DNA from: Saururus chinensis
Lineage: Eukaryota > Streptophyta > Magnoliopsida > Piperales > Saururaceae
Direction of reading: 5' to 3'
DNA: 64,000 bases
Assembly (NCBI GenBank): GCA_035235625.1
Contig: CP141145.1
Location: forward strand, 25,360,563 to 25,424,562
Shown: positions 1 to 11,422 of the stretch, one piece after another
Numbering within the stretch: position 1 is the first letter of the stretch
Layout of the letters: the number at the start of each line of letters is the position of its first letter
Position numbers and translations under genes: made by a program
The notes under the pieces: generated by a model
The model's input: only the letters and a program-made list of their open reading frames with translations
Told to the model about the DNA's origin: nothing
The model's database searches: none

Positions 1-105
1 GTAACTAAATCCCATTCCTGAATGGTCGAACTTAATCCATTCAATAGGTTTTGAAGATTTCTACGGCTTCCTTAATTGTTTTGGCCATTTGTTTGTGATG
101 CACAG

Positions 106-255
106 ATTGGAGGTTATACTGTAGTGTATAAGGGCGACCTGGTACTAGCTACTGTCAGAGGAGCTGGGCAGCCGGTGCCAGGCTACCAGCCTCGGGGAGC
201 GCTCGTCTTGGCCAAGTCTTTCATTCAAGGGAAACCCCTCCCAGACAAGAATTAG
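106..255 (+). CDS. Serine carboxypeptidase-like protein, last exon (partial)
   Basis: This is the C-terminal 49 codons of a serine carboxypeptidase-like (SCPL, peptidase S10) protein; the rest lies to the left of the window. A splice acceptor (TGATGCACAG) ends at 105, the frame stays open to TAG at 253-255, and a T-rich intron precedes it. The peptide reads IGGYTVVYKGDLVLATVRGA and continues GQPVPGYQP, then ALVLAKSFIQGKPLP. This is the family's terminal block, normally V-R-G-A-G-H-x-V-P followed by a Q-P-x-x-A-L helix and a G-x-P-L-P tail. S10 enzymes are secreted or vacuolar peptidases or acyltransferases using a Ser-Asp-His triad. The triad His should follow VRGAG, but here the codon is CAG (Gln, 169-171) with Pro after it. 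The copy may be inactive, a pseudogene or a divergent paralogue. The family call is firm; the subfamily is not. Confidence 0.8.
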   Translation: MGGYTVVYKGDLVLATVRGAGQPVPGYQPRGALVLAKSFIQGKPLPDKN

Positions 256-829
256 ATGTTGGACAGTGTCATTAGACGGCAAATTGATCCAAGGAAAAAT
301 GTCAACTGATATTTGCAGTTTGGGATTAGTTTATATCTAGACGGTTGATGCCTTTATTTTTAAGTACGTGCTTTCTTTTAGCCTTTTGTTTTGAGAATTA
401 GTTTTAATGAATGTGCAAAGGCAAGAAAGATAGTCTTCGTCCGTAGGGTGGGAAATATGTTGTTTGTATTCCTCTTGCATTCTTTCTATTGTCAGCTGTT
501 TTTGTCTTCTACTGAAATAGTAATCTACACTCTCTATCGCAAAGAAAAATACAGGTTTTCATATGTCATTGTAGTCCACAAATTCAGTCGTGAGACTAGT
601 TATGACCATCTCTAGTGAAGGTTACTTAGGTCAAAAAATTAAATATATAAAAGAAGAAGAAGAGATCGAAATTACTTATGTTAGTCTAATTAATCATTTC
701 AGATGAAAAATTAATCTTAAAATTTTAGTGCACCATCACATATTAAGTGTCATTTCAGAAACATTTTAAAACTTTATTTCTTTATTTTTTGTTTATTTTA
801 AGTATGATTTGAGTAGTTTAAAATGTATT
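256..829. other. 3' flank of the carboxypeptidase gene, no further gene
   Basis: AT-rich sequence after the stop codon, presumably holding the 3' UTR and polyadenylation region. Short open frames here (for example 391-615) have no recognisable domain or splice context. Confidence 0.5.
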
Positions 830-1340
830 TTTAGATAATTCGAGGGTGTTTTACGTAACGGAAGTATTAATTCCTTGAGCTGGCAAATCTATAAGGGAAA
901 AATACGCAAGAGTAAGAAGAAACTTTGTCCGTCACCCTTGAATACCAAAGGAGAGTTTATGGAATCATTCTGAGTCTGTTTTCTTCCATTTAAAATGCGT
1001 TCTTAGCAAATTCGATGGTATTCTACATAATGAGAGTCTTCATTCCTTGAGTTAGCATCTCCATAAAGGGAAAACACCCCAAGTTAGTGTATGTAAGCAT
1101 AAGTATTCATATCAATAAATAGCCCTATCATGCATGTGACATGGTTCATGAGTTGATAATAAGGTCATGTAAGCATAAGTGTGTATAATCATAAGTGGTT
1201 ATGCTCATAAATACTCTAAAGTACATGAAGCATGGTTCATACATGAATAAAATCATATACGTGTAAGTATTCATATCATAACATAATAATTCTTTACTAA
1301 TTAAATGTAAGAGATATGGTAGAACACTCGAAATCTGGCT
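830..1340 (+). mobile_element. Degenerate gypsy-type LTR remnant
   Basis: Two diverged direct copies of a block of about 75 bp (836-910 and 1008-1083) share the order: TTCGAGGGTG-like start, ATTCCTTGAG, GGGAAAA, then a run ending in AAG. The same order (TTTGAGGGTGATC, ATTCCTCGAGTTGG, AAAAGGGAGGAACG) occurs in the solo LTR at 57960-58030, and in reverse complement in the LTRs of the 20.5-29.1 kb element. The following CATGTAAGCATAAGT-like repeats (1090-1310) resemble the GCTTATATGCCATGATATG repeats at 58490-58550. I infer an old fragment of the same LTR superfamily. No ends or target duplications are visible. Confidence 0.4.
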
Positions 1341-4300
1341 TAAAAATAACTATAAAAGTCATTTTTCACTTAGGTGATCGATTGGCCTCAAAGGAGATCA
1401 ATCGGTCCTTAAGGAGTGGCAAACAATCATTTTAGTGATTGATCGGTCCTTTCGAGCAATTGATTGATCTTCTTAAAACCCGAAGATCACTCTTTTATCA
1501 ATTAATCTATGCTCAAGGATGATCGATTGATCGTGCCCAGAAAAATGAAAATAATCTTTTCTTTTGAAAAACCAGTCCGATCTTTTATCAAAACCTCATA
1601 AAATTTTAAATAAACATCATCTAGGCTTTAGACATAATAGATACAACATAACTCATTATATTCATTTCAAGACACTATCAAAACACATGTTCAAGAAGAT
1701 TTAAGCTTACACATCCAACATGATTCAAGAACATTATTCAATATATACAATCCATAGTGTTAATGTAAGAAAACCTTTATCAAACAAAAACATCTTACCT
1801 AGCTCATATCAGTAGATACTTCATTCAATATTTTCCCAAAATCAAAAGGTCCCTAACTAACAAATTAGGTCATATTAGCCCTACTGCGTAAATGTCACAC
1901 ATTTCCACCGAATAGAGGCTCAAAATCACTAATAGAAAGACAAATCAATCATTTCATTGTGCCCAAACATGAAACATAAGAATAGAAACAAGAGACAATA
2001 ATCTAGGGTTCTAATTCATGGTAAAAGAAGGAACTTTGGAGAGTAGAAGACATGAAATCAAATGCAAATTAGAAGAACATGGGATTGAAGTTAGAAGCAT
2101 AAAATAACATGAAGTAAACTTGCTTGGCTTACCTTAGATTAAGCTTTCCCTTCCATAGAGAGAGTAGAGCATAATAACCCCTTAAAAATCTCAGCTACTC
2201 CCTAATGAAGGAATACACAAATTTGACTTAATACTAGTAGGTAAGTGGGCTTGCATGGGCCCAACGAAGGAATAAGTAAAGACCACCTTGGGAAATAGGT
2301 TAAAGATAAGGTAACAAGGCCCAAGCCCATCTAATACTTCAAATAAAGGTTAGTGGCCTAAGAAGTTGGCGCAATGATAACGAAGATGGTCATGGGTCCC
2401 AGAGTAGAGTCCACTTCCTTAATAGAAAGAAATGTAAAGAAATTACAATAATTAGTATGATAATATGGTGGCTTATACTATGTACTGATGTTTTCTCACA
2501 AAATTACAAATAAGTCTAAGAAAATTCATATTTAAACCAAACCATCACACAATCAAAGCTTATAATATTATAATTTCTTTTTTCAGATATTATAGCCAAT
2601 TCCTTTACCCAAGAGTTAGGTTCTAGTGAGTTATAACATTAAAAGATGAAAGATAGAATGCAGTGCAACAAAAGAGGTCTCAATAATCATGATAGTAGAG
2701 AATCTTGACCACATAGTTCATAACCCTTGCGGGACTTCATTTCATTGTGTTGATAGAGTTGGGCGATAGCTTTGAACAAAAGTTTAAAGCTAAGTAATAT
2801 AGTGCCATACATTCTTGGAGATGTGGTTGTACTTCCTTGATGTAGCCATGAAATCATAGTGACCCCATGCTTTATTTTTACTCCATAATGTTAGATTTGG
2901 TATTAGATGACTGAATTGCATGCTTATCTTATTATTATAAGTTGTGGTTCTTATTTAGCTATTCCACTAAGTATATTCATATATATAATATCCTTATGAT
3001 GCAAGTATCTAAGAAGATTGATCTATTAGAAATAATTGAAGTGTGTGGTGAGGATGACTGTTCTCGGCTACTTAGCAATGTAGAATTTTTATTGTTTCTA
3101 GTTAATACATACTATTATGAATGACTGAAGGCACGTGAGTGCCAATTTATTTTTATTGATATGTATAATGTTCTTAAACAAATATTCGGGCAAGATCTGT
3201 ATCCTTTATGCAATGATTTGATAATGAATAATTATGTACTCTTATTTGATATTCATAATTTAAAAAAGTTAAGAAATTCACCCCAAGATATTATTTATGA
3301 GTTTTGATTTATTAATATTAGTTGGCCTTTTACTGTAAATTTTATAAAAATATATTTAAAAATCTTGGAGTGTGACATTGTCTCTTCAAAATTGCCCTTA
3401 TTTATTCACTCTTATTCTCTTAGGAGTGTATTCCAATGTCAAGTGAAAAAAAAAGGTGCATGTTGATCCCCTGTTGGTAGCCCACCTTCACATTAATTTG
3501 ATCCATTTCATCTTCATTTATAGAATCTATTTTCAACCATTACCATTTTTATCATTTATATTTCTTACTAGATTTTACTTTTAGTTTCAGTCAATAGCTA
3601 GCTCGACATGTCACAATTGTGTTGATGTTGACGGTAACATGTCCATCCATAGACGGGATGAAGAGCCTCTTGATGGTTATGACAGTCGTTTGTCAATAGT
3701 GTTCACAATTGTTTTCGGTGACTACTTTATGCATTTAAAACACTCCAATCTGGTTACCTTTTCCCATAAGGATTCATCAGTATTCTGATCTCACTAGAAT
3801 ACATTTAGACCATTAAAATTCCATTTATGCAATCATATATATATAAAGAGCTATCATTTATTAACACTAACATGCATGAAATCCATCTTTCTACATGTTT
3901 TAGCTAGTGTTGAGGGCATCAAGACTCAAGGACTATTGATAAACAACAATCATGTCTCTCATACATCAATATTGAGTGATTAACATGTCCAGCCGCCCAA
4001 GTTCATTGGTGATTCTTTGTTCTTCACCCATTTGGGGTCAATCTGCTAAATCTGCTTAGGGAATTGTTTTACTTTTGAGTCTGTTTTCTCAAACTTTCAT
4101 AAGCGGTTCATACTTATATTTCATACTTCGCATGGTTGTAACTTCCACTCCTTATGTCCAATTTTTTTGTGTTTTTAGGCTTGTTATACTTATCTTTGAA
4201 CATTGTACTAAGTAGGTTGATACATGCCTAATTCTGGCCATAAAGTTGTCCTATAAAATGGGCAATGTTAGGTATTGGGCTATTATCAAGGTTTTTAGGC

Positions 4301-5243
4301 TTAACTAGGCCCATCTAACTAACCTGGGCTCAAACTGACCCTAACCGTTGAAAAATTTTAGTTCTTCCGTCCTACCGTCTTTTAAAGAAATTTTTTTCCC
4401 GGAATTCGCTCCACGAGATGAAGACACTTTAATATATTATGACCAAACACTTTGATGAGGGGGTTTACTTTAATCTTTGTTATTTCTGATTGAAAACATG
4501 AACAAGTTCCCCTATGTACATTAGGTCGCTTCTAATATGTAACAACACAAAGTTGATGAATATAAAAAGAATCATAATTTATATATTAACCAACGCTATC
4601 AAACCTGGTTTAACCATTTTAACCGATTTTTAAAATATTGATACATTAACAGTCCAATTCAACTAGTGTGCTAGCCTTACTCGTTGAGGGAGAGAGGTCC
4701 CGTGACAAGTTAAGCATATGGCACTTTTATCTTCCATGTGTAAGAAAAAAAAAGTGAGAGTATTTCTTTTTGGACCATTTGCGTAAGGTTATCAAAAAAG
4801 GTTAGATCAAGTCGGGTTGGGTTGGGTCGGGTCGGGTCAGCTTTGACCTTAACCTTAGAAAGATTAGGTTTTGATCGCTTTGTCTAAAGATGAGAAGTCT
4901 TCCTCCCCCTATTTACTAATACAATGGGTAAAAATATAGACTAGCTTATGCAATTCATGTGGGTAACAAAAGATTACTTTAATCATCTCGTATCATTTAC
5001 AACTCCAAACACAAAAATGCCCGTATAACATTATAACAATCCAGGGAACTTAATATTAAGAGAAATATATTACATGTTACCTTTAACCCTTATATTAAAT
5101 AAATTTAATAAATCGAATTAGGTAATTATCCAGCTAGACCCTTAATATTAATAAAGTTAAACCCTAATCCTTAACCTTCATACTAATAGCAAGGTCGCGG
5201 CCCAGTTAAATTTTGCGGGTGGTAGGGTAAACGGGTCGGGACA
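1341..5243. other. Intergenic AT-rich DNA, no supported gene
   Basis: Mostly unique-looking AT-rich sequence. Positions 1370-1545 hold several close variants of GATCGATTGG / GATTGATCGGTCC, a motif seen again at 39300-39470 and 46780-46840. A short GGGTT/GGGTC run lies at 4813-4840. The open frame at 2942-3124 is short and unrecognised. Parts of 1341-2400 may continue the LTR remnant to its left, but I cannot show this. Confidence 0.4.
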
Positions 5244-5396
5244 ATGCCCAGTCCGCCGAGAAGCAGATACACACTCCGTCCTGACTCCACCAGCATCACC
5301 CACCTTACGATAATAAAACCCTTTTCTAAACCTCTTCTTCTTCTTCTTCTTCCTTATCCTCTCCTTCCCTTCCTCCTCCTCCTCTGTCCCTCCGCC
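5244..5396 (+). promoter_or_regulatory. 5' leader of the CP31-type gene with pyrimidine tract and upstream in-frame ATG
   Basis: Positions 5330-5395 are almost pure C/T (CTTCTTCTTC then CCTTCCTCCTCC), a common plant 5'-UTR composition. An ATG at 5244 is in frame with the main start and no stop lies between them, so a 51-residue N-terminal extension is formally possible. The 5397 start has the better context (GCCATGG) and begins a typical transit peptide, so the extension is more likely untranslated leader. A transcription start cannot be placed from sequence alone. Confidence 0.5.
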
Positions 5397-8300
5397 ATGG
5401 CTGCTGCTCCAGCTTTCAAGCCCCTATCGACCCTCTTCCCCACCAAATCCTCCAACCCATTTCTCTCCTTCCGCTCCAAGCCCCTCCCCCTCTCCTTCTC
5501 CCCTTCTCCCCCCCTCTCCCTCTCCCTCTCCCTCTCCCTCAGAAAAAGGCTCTCCCTTGTCTCCCTGGTGGCCCAGACCTCCGGATGGGCGCAGCAGGGG
5601 GTGGAGCAGGATGCCAGTGCCGCGGTCGAGGAGGGCTTTGCCTGGAATGGGGAGTCTCCGGCGGAGGAGCCCGAGGCTAGCCTCTCGGAGTGGGAGGCTG
5701 GGGAGGAGGGTGAGGGTGGAGATGAGGAGGCTGGTGGCGAGGAGGTGTCGTATCCGGAGCCGCCTGAAGATGCGAAGCTCTTCGTGGGGAACCTTCCTTA
5801 CGACATCGACAGTCAGGGCCTGGCTGAATTGTTTGACAAGGCCGGCACTGTTGAGGTCGCCGAGGTGATGCCTGCGGTGTTGGAACAGAATTACTTATTT
5901 TCCTATTATTATTTAAGTTTTTCTTACTTCGTGACTCATTTGGACCGCCGTTGAAGTGAGGAAACGTCTCCCGATTGTTTTCATTGTCACTGTTTCTACT
6001 TTTAGTGCTGTGGTTTTTTTCTGAGTTTGCAGTGAAATTTAATAATTTCGACATATTTGTGGATAACGTCTTCTTATTCGTTACAATAGTAAGACCGATT
6101 ACAGCAGAATTTGGAAATTGGGATTTCAGCTGATTTTCAGCTTACGGACATGTAAAAAATTATATTGGCCGTGTTGTAGACTATCAAGTCATATTTTCTT
6201 CTGCTTACATATTTATGTTCACTCTAGTTTCGTAATTTTCCCCCCCTTCCGGGGTTGATGATGTTGTTTTTGTTATCTTTATCAGGTTATCTACAATAGA
6301 GAAACGGATCAAAGTCGTGGATTTGGATTTATCACCATGAGTACAGTTGAAGAAGCAGAGAAGGCTGTTGAGATGTTTAACCGTTATGTAAGCACTTCCC
6401 TTAGCTCGTTAAGTATCTTAGTAAATGATGCAACAATTGGAATTCTGCTGTCTAAAGTTTGGCTTAATATATGTTCGTTTTATTGATAGTTGGGTTTTCA
6501 GATATTTATCTTTGGAGTTTCAATCTTTGTTAAGTTTTGGCTTGCTTTAGTGACCTTATTTTCATTGTTGTATATTGTTCAGTCCTGAGGTGCTGGTGCA
6601 TGCGATCATTAATTAAGTCACTGTTTGCTAAAATGTAGATCATAAATACATTATGTAAGTCACTGTTTGTTAAATGGTAGATTATAAATACATTATGTTT
6701 GCGATTGGTCAGTTATTCGCTTCTCATAATTTGTTTGGGAACTTCTTTTAGGAAGTAGAATTTAGCTAACTAGTTTGTGAATCTGATAATTAAGAGCACT
6801 TATACGTTTCAGAAGTCTGCATACTATGGACTCCTTTTACATTTGCAATTAGATTTATTTCATGCAGTTCGAGTGCATACCTGTGTTGCAAAGTTTTTGC
6901 AATAGAACTACACAATATGATGGAATTGAGACCTTATCAAATTGTATTTGTATTTCTTGCACCAAACATCAGAAAAGTGGTTGTACTATGTACAAGGTGA
7001 ATATGCTTTTTGCTAGTTAATTTAGTTATCTACTGCTGAGGCTCCTCAGTGGAAATAACTTGAAGCTAGAAATTGTTCGAGTGATATTGTTATAGAGTTT
7101 CAGTCCTTGTTGATTTTACTTTGTTTTATCTAGCTTGTTTTCATTGCTTTATACTGTTCAGTCCCGAGGTGGTTCTTGCAATCATGAATTAATTCATTGT
7201 TTGTTAAAATGCAAATTTATAAATGCATTGTATTTTATATTCTATTCAGTTTTCATCTATTTCTTGGGCAGTCATTGTCGAGTTAGAATTTAGATACTAG
7301 TTTATGAATCTAATCATTAAGAGTGGTTGCATGCTGCAGAAGTCTGAGTACCATGGTCTCCTTATAGGTTTTCAGGTAGAGTATTTGAAGAAGTTTGAAT
7401 GCATTTATGAGTTGCGAAATTTGTGCAACAAATCTACACCATATGATGGAATCTGGAGCATATCAAATTGTATTTGTATTTCTTTGATCAAACATCAGAA
7501 AAGCAGTTCTATGTAAAATGCATATATGCTTTCTGCTTACTTTAGTTATATACTACAGATGCTCATTAGTGGAAACAATTTCAAGCTAAGAATTGTGAAC
7601 TTAGTTCAATATGAAGTGTGATAGAAATGCGTATTTGGGTATGCTACAGAAATTGCTTCATTTATAGCACTAATTTATTTAAATGATTGTAAATTTTATT
7701 TACTGCATGCTATTTCATTGTAATATGGACTTCTAGTGCAAGTTATGCAAGTTTCAGCTATTTTTGTGCAACTTCTAAATGATGATTATGCTCTTTTAAT
7801 TGCTCATTGATTTACTTTTCCAAAATCCACTTCTTTCCTAGTATCATAGTGAAGCATGCCATCTTCAAATTTTCTGTAGTTTCAATTGAAGCGTGTGAGT
7901 TAACACATGTTATCGAAAGACAAATGCCACCGGGTCCTTCCTATGTCACAACTCTCAGTTTTATCTGCCTTTGTTTTGGGTTTTTTGCTTGGTTTTTATT
8001 TATAAATTTCATTTTGGTTTTTATTTATTGTGCATTGCCATGAGCTTGTTGCCACACATAAAGCATCATTATTTCAACATTGAGGTTCCTAATTGTGTAA
8101 CAGGAATCATGCTTATTTTCATTCACAAGGCTTTTTTCATCACTTTGAGCAGGATATCGGTGGCAGGCTCTTGACTGTGAACAAGGCTGCCCCAAGAGGA
8201 TCCCGTGTGGAGCGGCCACCTCGAGAATTTGGACCTGCATTAAGGATCTATGTTGGTAACCTGCCATGGCAAGTAGATGATGCTCGTCTTGAGCAGATCT

Positions 8301-9220
8301 TTAGCGAACATGGGAAGGTGGTGGATGCCAGGGTTGTGTATGACCGTGAAACTGGACGTTCTCGTGGGTTTGGTTTTGTAACCATGGCTTCACAGTCAGA
8401 ACTGGATGATGCTATCGCTGCTCTTGATGGACAGGTGGGTATAGCATGATAGTCTAGCGTTATATATGGTTGGATGTTTGATTTTTTTGCCCTGGTTTCT
8501 ATTACACTGGTTCAATAATTGGGCATCCAGGCTCTAAGTGTAACCAAGAATTCCTATCTTGCATTGGCCATTTTGGGAGTTGACTATCATTTGGAAAATC
8601 AATAGTAAAGTTGATTGACATATTGCTATCTTGAATTTAATCATGTAGATCTTTATAGAATTTTATCTAGATCTTTTAGTCGGCACTTCTCATGATATTT
8701 TTTAATAGTGAGATGTCCATGGGTGTGTCTGGTTTGCATGGCGGAATTAGTCCTCCGCACCATTGTCCTACCTCCCTCGTGCCAGTAATGTCATTTCATG
8801 AGACAGTGACCCTGGGGTTGACATGGGAATTAGGGAATTGCCCACATTTCAGCCCATTTTGATGTGGAGGTCGCTTCATCCAAAGTGATGAATTTTGTGC
8901 CTCGTCTCATGTCATTGCATTTATAGGGATGACAACTCATGTAATTAGGGGATGTCATTTTATTTTTTTCTGGATGCTCCTCCTCCATCTCCTCCAATTC
9001 CTAGGAATGAGGTTGTGGAGGACTGAGTTATGGATATAGATGATTTTCCTGTTAGTTTTTGCATACATGCATCATTCTTTGTCCACTTGATAGCTTAATT
9101 GACTTGGGCTATAATTGCGCAATTTTCTTGATTCTACTGGCTTTATTGTAACAGAGTTTGGATGGGAGGGCAATCAGAGTGAATGTAGCTGAAGAGAGGC
9201 CAAGGCGTGGAGGCTTTTGA
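5397..9220 (+). CDS. CP31: Chloroplast RNA-binding protein, CP31-type ribonucleoprotein (four exons)
   Basis: Nuclear-encoded chloroplast RNP that binds plastid mRNAs, affecting their stability and C-to-U editing. Exons are 5397-5864, 6286-6387, 8153-8434 and 9155-9220, all phase 0 with GT-AG borders, giving 305 residues. Residues 1-60 are a Ser/Leu/Pro-rich transit peptide ending near LVSLVAQTS. Residues 78-125 form an acidic Glu/Gly linker. RRM1 spans about 127-204 with RNP2 LFVGNL (128-133) and RNP1 RGFGFIT (167-173). RRM2 spans about 221-298 with RNP2 IYVGNL (222-227) and RNP1 RGFGFVT (261-267). The C-terminus [17 protein letters not shown] is the family signature. Length and order match cp28/cp29/cp31 proteins; VAQTS before the acidic domain and the tail favour CP31A/B. 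The first stop-free read-through past 5864 enters intron 1, so exon 1 must be spliced. Intron 2 is large (1765 bp) and internally duplicated. Confidence 0.95.
6515..7605 (+). repeat. Diverged tandem duplication of about 0.55 kb inside intron 2
   Basis: Two successive copies (about 6515-7078 and 7092-7605) share a long series of landmarks in order: GTTCAGTCC[TC]GAGGTG, TGTTTG[CT]TAAAATG, a TTATGAATCT-like block, CAGAAGTCTG, ATATGATGGAAT, ATCAAATTGTATTTG and AAACATCAGAAAAG. Copy 1 also contains its own short duplication of TCACTGTTTG[CT]TAAA (6617-6697). There is no coding potential. The duplication explains why this intron is far longer than introns 1 and 3. Confidence 0.8.
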
Positions 9221-10853
9221 TTTTATTGCGAAACTCTGTTGTCACGTCTTCTCTTTGCATTTTTCTTAAATTGTAAACCAAATATTTCTTTTCGGTTGGA
9301 TCTTATATTTCTGTTTTCGTAGCCAATTTTTTAGGAGAAGTAATCCTTTGTTATCTATTTACGACTGGTAGATGGTATTATACCCTGTTGTAGATTAATC
9401 ATTTATCTTGATATGATACAGGAGTGCAAAGTCTATGCTAAGGTTATTTTATTTACCTTCCCTGTTAATTTCTAGGACACTCTTGTCTCACACTTCAAAT
9501 CTGCCTAACCACGAACCTTGTACAATCATACCAATTGTTATCTAATGTAGGAAAATGTTTTGCTGATTAATCTTGTGTTCTTCAAGTGCAATTGTTTATT
9601 TAATTTGTTGCAACTATTAACTTTCGTTCGGGAACCTCACATCCTGTATCTTCATTCTTGAACGAAGCCTCTGGCCCCTTCTTTCTCCAACATTTTAGTC
9701 ACATCTGCGTTCTCACGGATCAATGGGAATTTTGGCAGATATTAGAGTTATATTTTCTCTTCTCGATCTAGATTTACTCTCGTTTTGGAGCCTTATGGCT
9801 GTTTCTTCATTCTCTTAAGCCTGGGAAGAGTTTTTCTTGCTTCACTCTTGTGACAATGAGCCCCAGCACAAGGAATGCATAAGAAGAGCCCTTAATCCGT
9901 GAGATGCACACACTAGTGTTAATATGTGTAGCATGTGCGCTATCGATCTCAAATATTAAGAGATTTTTTAGCGTGTGTTAATATGTGTAGCATGTGCGCT
10001 ATCGATTTCAAATATTAAAGGATTTTTTAGCATTTTTAAATATTAAGGGCTCTTTTGCATTCCTTTTTCTGACCTCATTGTCGGAGCAGAGCTTTAAAAG
10101 CATTTCCTAGCTTCTAGCCTCTTCGTTATCTAACATTTTAGGCATTTGTTCTCACATATCAATGGGAGTGCAGGTAGATATTCGAGCTATATTTTCTCCA
10201 TATAATTCTGAAAACTCAAGCAGGGACGACCTACTTCCCTGCAATGTCCTACTCTTTACTGATAACGAATTGTTAAATGATTATAAAAAAAACTGATATA
10301 CCTGTAAATGAGTCTTTTTCAAGTTATATTTGGTTGACAGATAAATTCCACTTGATATGATTTACTTCTCTTAACCTCCAAGAAAAATTGACTTACCATT
10401 CCTCAAGGTCGTGATTGAAATGAAACCCACACTGGAATCGAACACCCATCTCTGAGATCTCATGGTGACTTGTGATTTGGTCGGTAGCCATTGTGAATTG
10501 CAGGTTTCAAGAATGCTATTCTTTCTGTCTTACTGGATCTTGCCTGAAGGATACGAAATGATGTTGGTGCAGGGAACTAGATTAATAAGCGGTAATTTCA
10601 TAAGTGGGTAAAGTGCACCACACTTGAAACGTTTCAAAACCTGGATATCAGTTCATAGCAATTTTGTGAAAACCGAAAAGATACTTCTATGCAAACTAGC
10701 TCACTTTACCTGTTTTCCCTCATAAACTTCGACTAGTCTTAGAGACCAAATTGTCAGTAGTGAATACTATTGAGCACACGAAATACAGCTTATAATGCAA
10801 ATCAGGGTAAAGATAAAAAGAAGTTTCTTTTATTACATGTAACAGCAAGTCTC
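9221..10853. other. 3' flank and intergenic DNA with two local duplications
   Basis: The first few hundred bases must contain the 3' UTR of the RNP gene. A direct repeat of about 95 bp lies at 9668-9762 and 10112-10203, sharing AACATTTTAG, TCAATGGGA and AGATATT[AC]GAG[TC]TATATTTTCTC. Between these, a 57-bp unit with TTAATATGTGTAGCATGTGC is present twice in tandem (9917-10032). No gene is visible. Confidence 0.6.
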
Positions 10854-11150
10854 TCATTTACATGCGCCTAGGGGTGGCCAGAATGTGGGCCGCCATTTAG
10901 GCACAGCGGGCCTGGCCCGGCCTTGTGGGCCGGCCAGTGAGCTTGGCTGAGGCCAATTTTTTAATTTTATTTTAAACTGGGGCTTGGGTGGCGGAACGGG
11001 CCTGGCAGCCCCTTCTGGCCTGTTGTCATCTTTATATACGTTTGGGTTAGGCATCGGATTGATCTCCATTCGATGGTACACATAAAATAGGGGTAGGAGT
11101 GTTTGAATCACCCACCTGCCTTCATGTTTTGTGCACACTATCAAATCATG
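10854..11150. repeat. GC-rich interspersed-repeat-like patch
   Basis: It starts with CTAGGGGTGGCCAGAATG and carries repeated GGGCC, GGCCGG and GGGCCTGGC motifs in otherwise AT-rich DNA. Plant hAT-type MITEs often begin with C/TAGGGGTGG and contain such GGCC-rich text, so this could be one, but I cannot find a clear matching right end. The minus-strand open frame over it is probably fortuitous. Confidence 0.3.
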
Positions 11151-11214
11151 ATTCTAACAGCTCAGGATATATCCCCACATTGATCGAGTGCATTTAACTT
11201 TTTTCTCAACAATA

Positions 11215-11422
11215 TACTCCTTCTGTCTTAAAATAATAATTTTATTTAGCAAAAAAAATTATTCTGTATTAATAATATTATTTATTTTAATTTAAGTAAT
11301 TAAGTACTTAAAAATAAATAAGGTAAGCTTATTTTACCTTTCTCTTAGATGTGGGTTTCACCCTTTGAATAAAAATAATTATTTTTTTAAATATAGCTAT
11401 TAATTTAGGACAAAAGGAATAT
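11215..11422. mobile_element. Stowaway-type MITE
   Basis: The left end reads TACTCCTTCTGTCTTAAA (from 11215). The right end reads TTTAGGACAAAAGGAATA, whose complement TATTCCTTTTGTCCTAAA matches the left end at 15 of 18 positions. CTCC[CT]TC[CT]GT is the Stowaway (Tc1/mariner) terminal signature and TA is its target duplication. The interior is AT-rich and non-coding, as expected for a non-autonomous element of about 205 bp. Confidence 0.8.

Noticed and set aside
5557..6054. Open frames on both strands overlapping CP31 exon 1 (5557-5868 plus, 5677-6054 minus)
   Set aside because: They are shadows in GC-rich coding DNA; only the 5397 frame carries a transit peptide and an RRM and splices in frame.
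7304..8267. Small frames in intron 2 and antisense to exon 3
   Set aside because: Intron 2 is bounded by clean splice sites that join RRM1, and these frames contain no domain.
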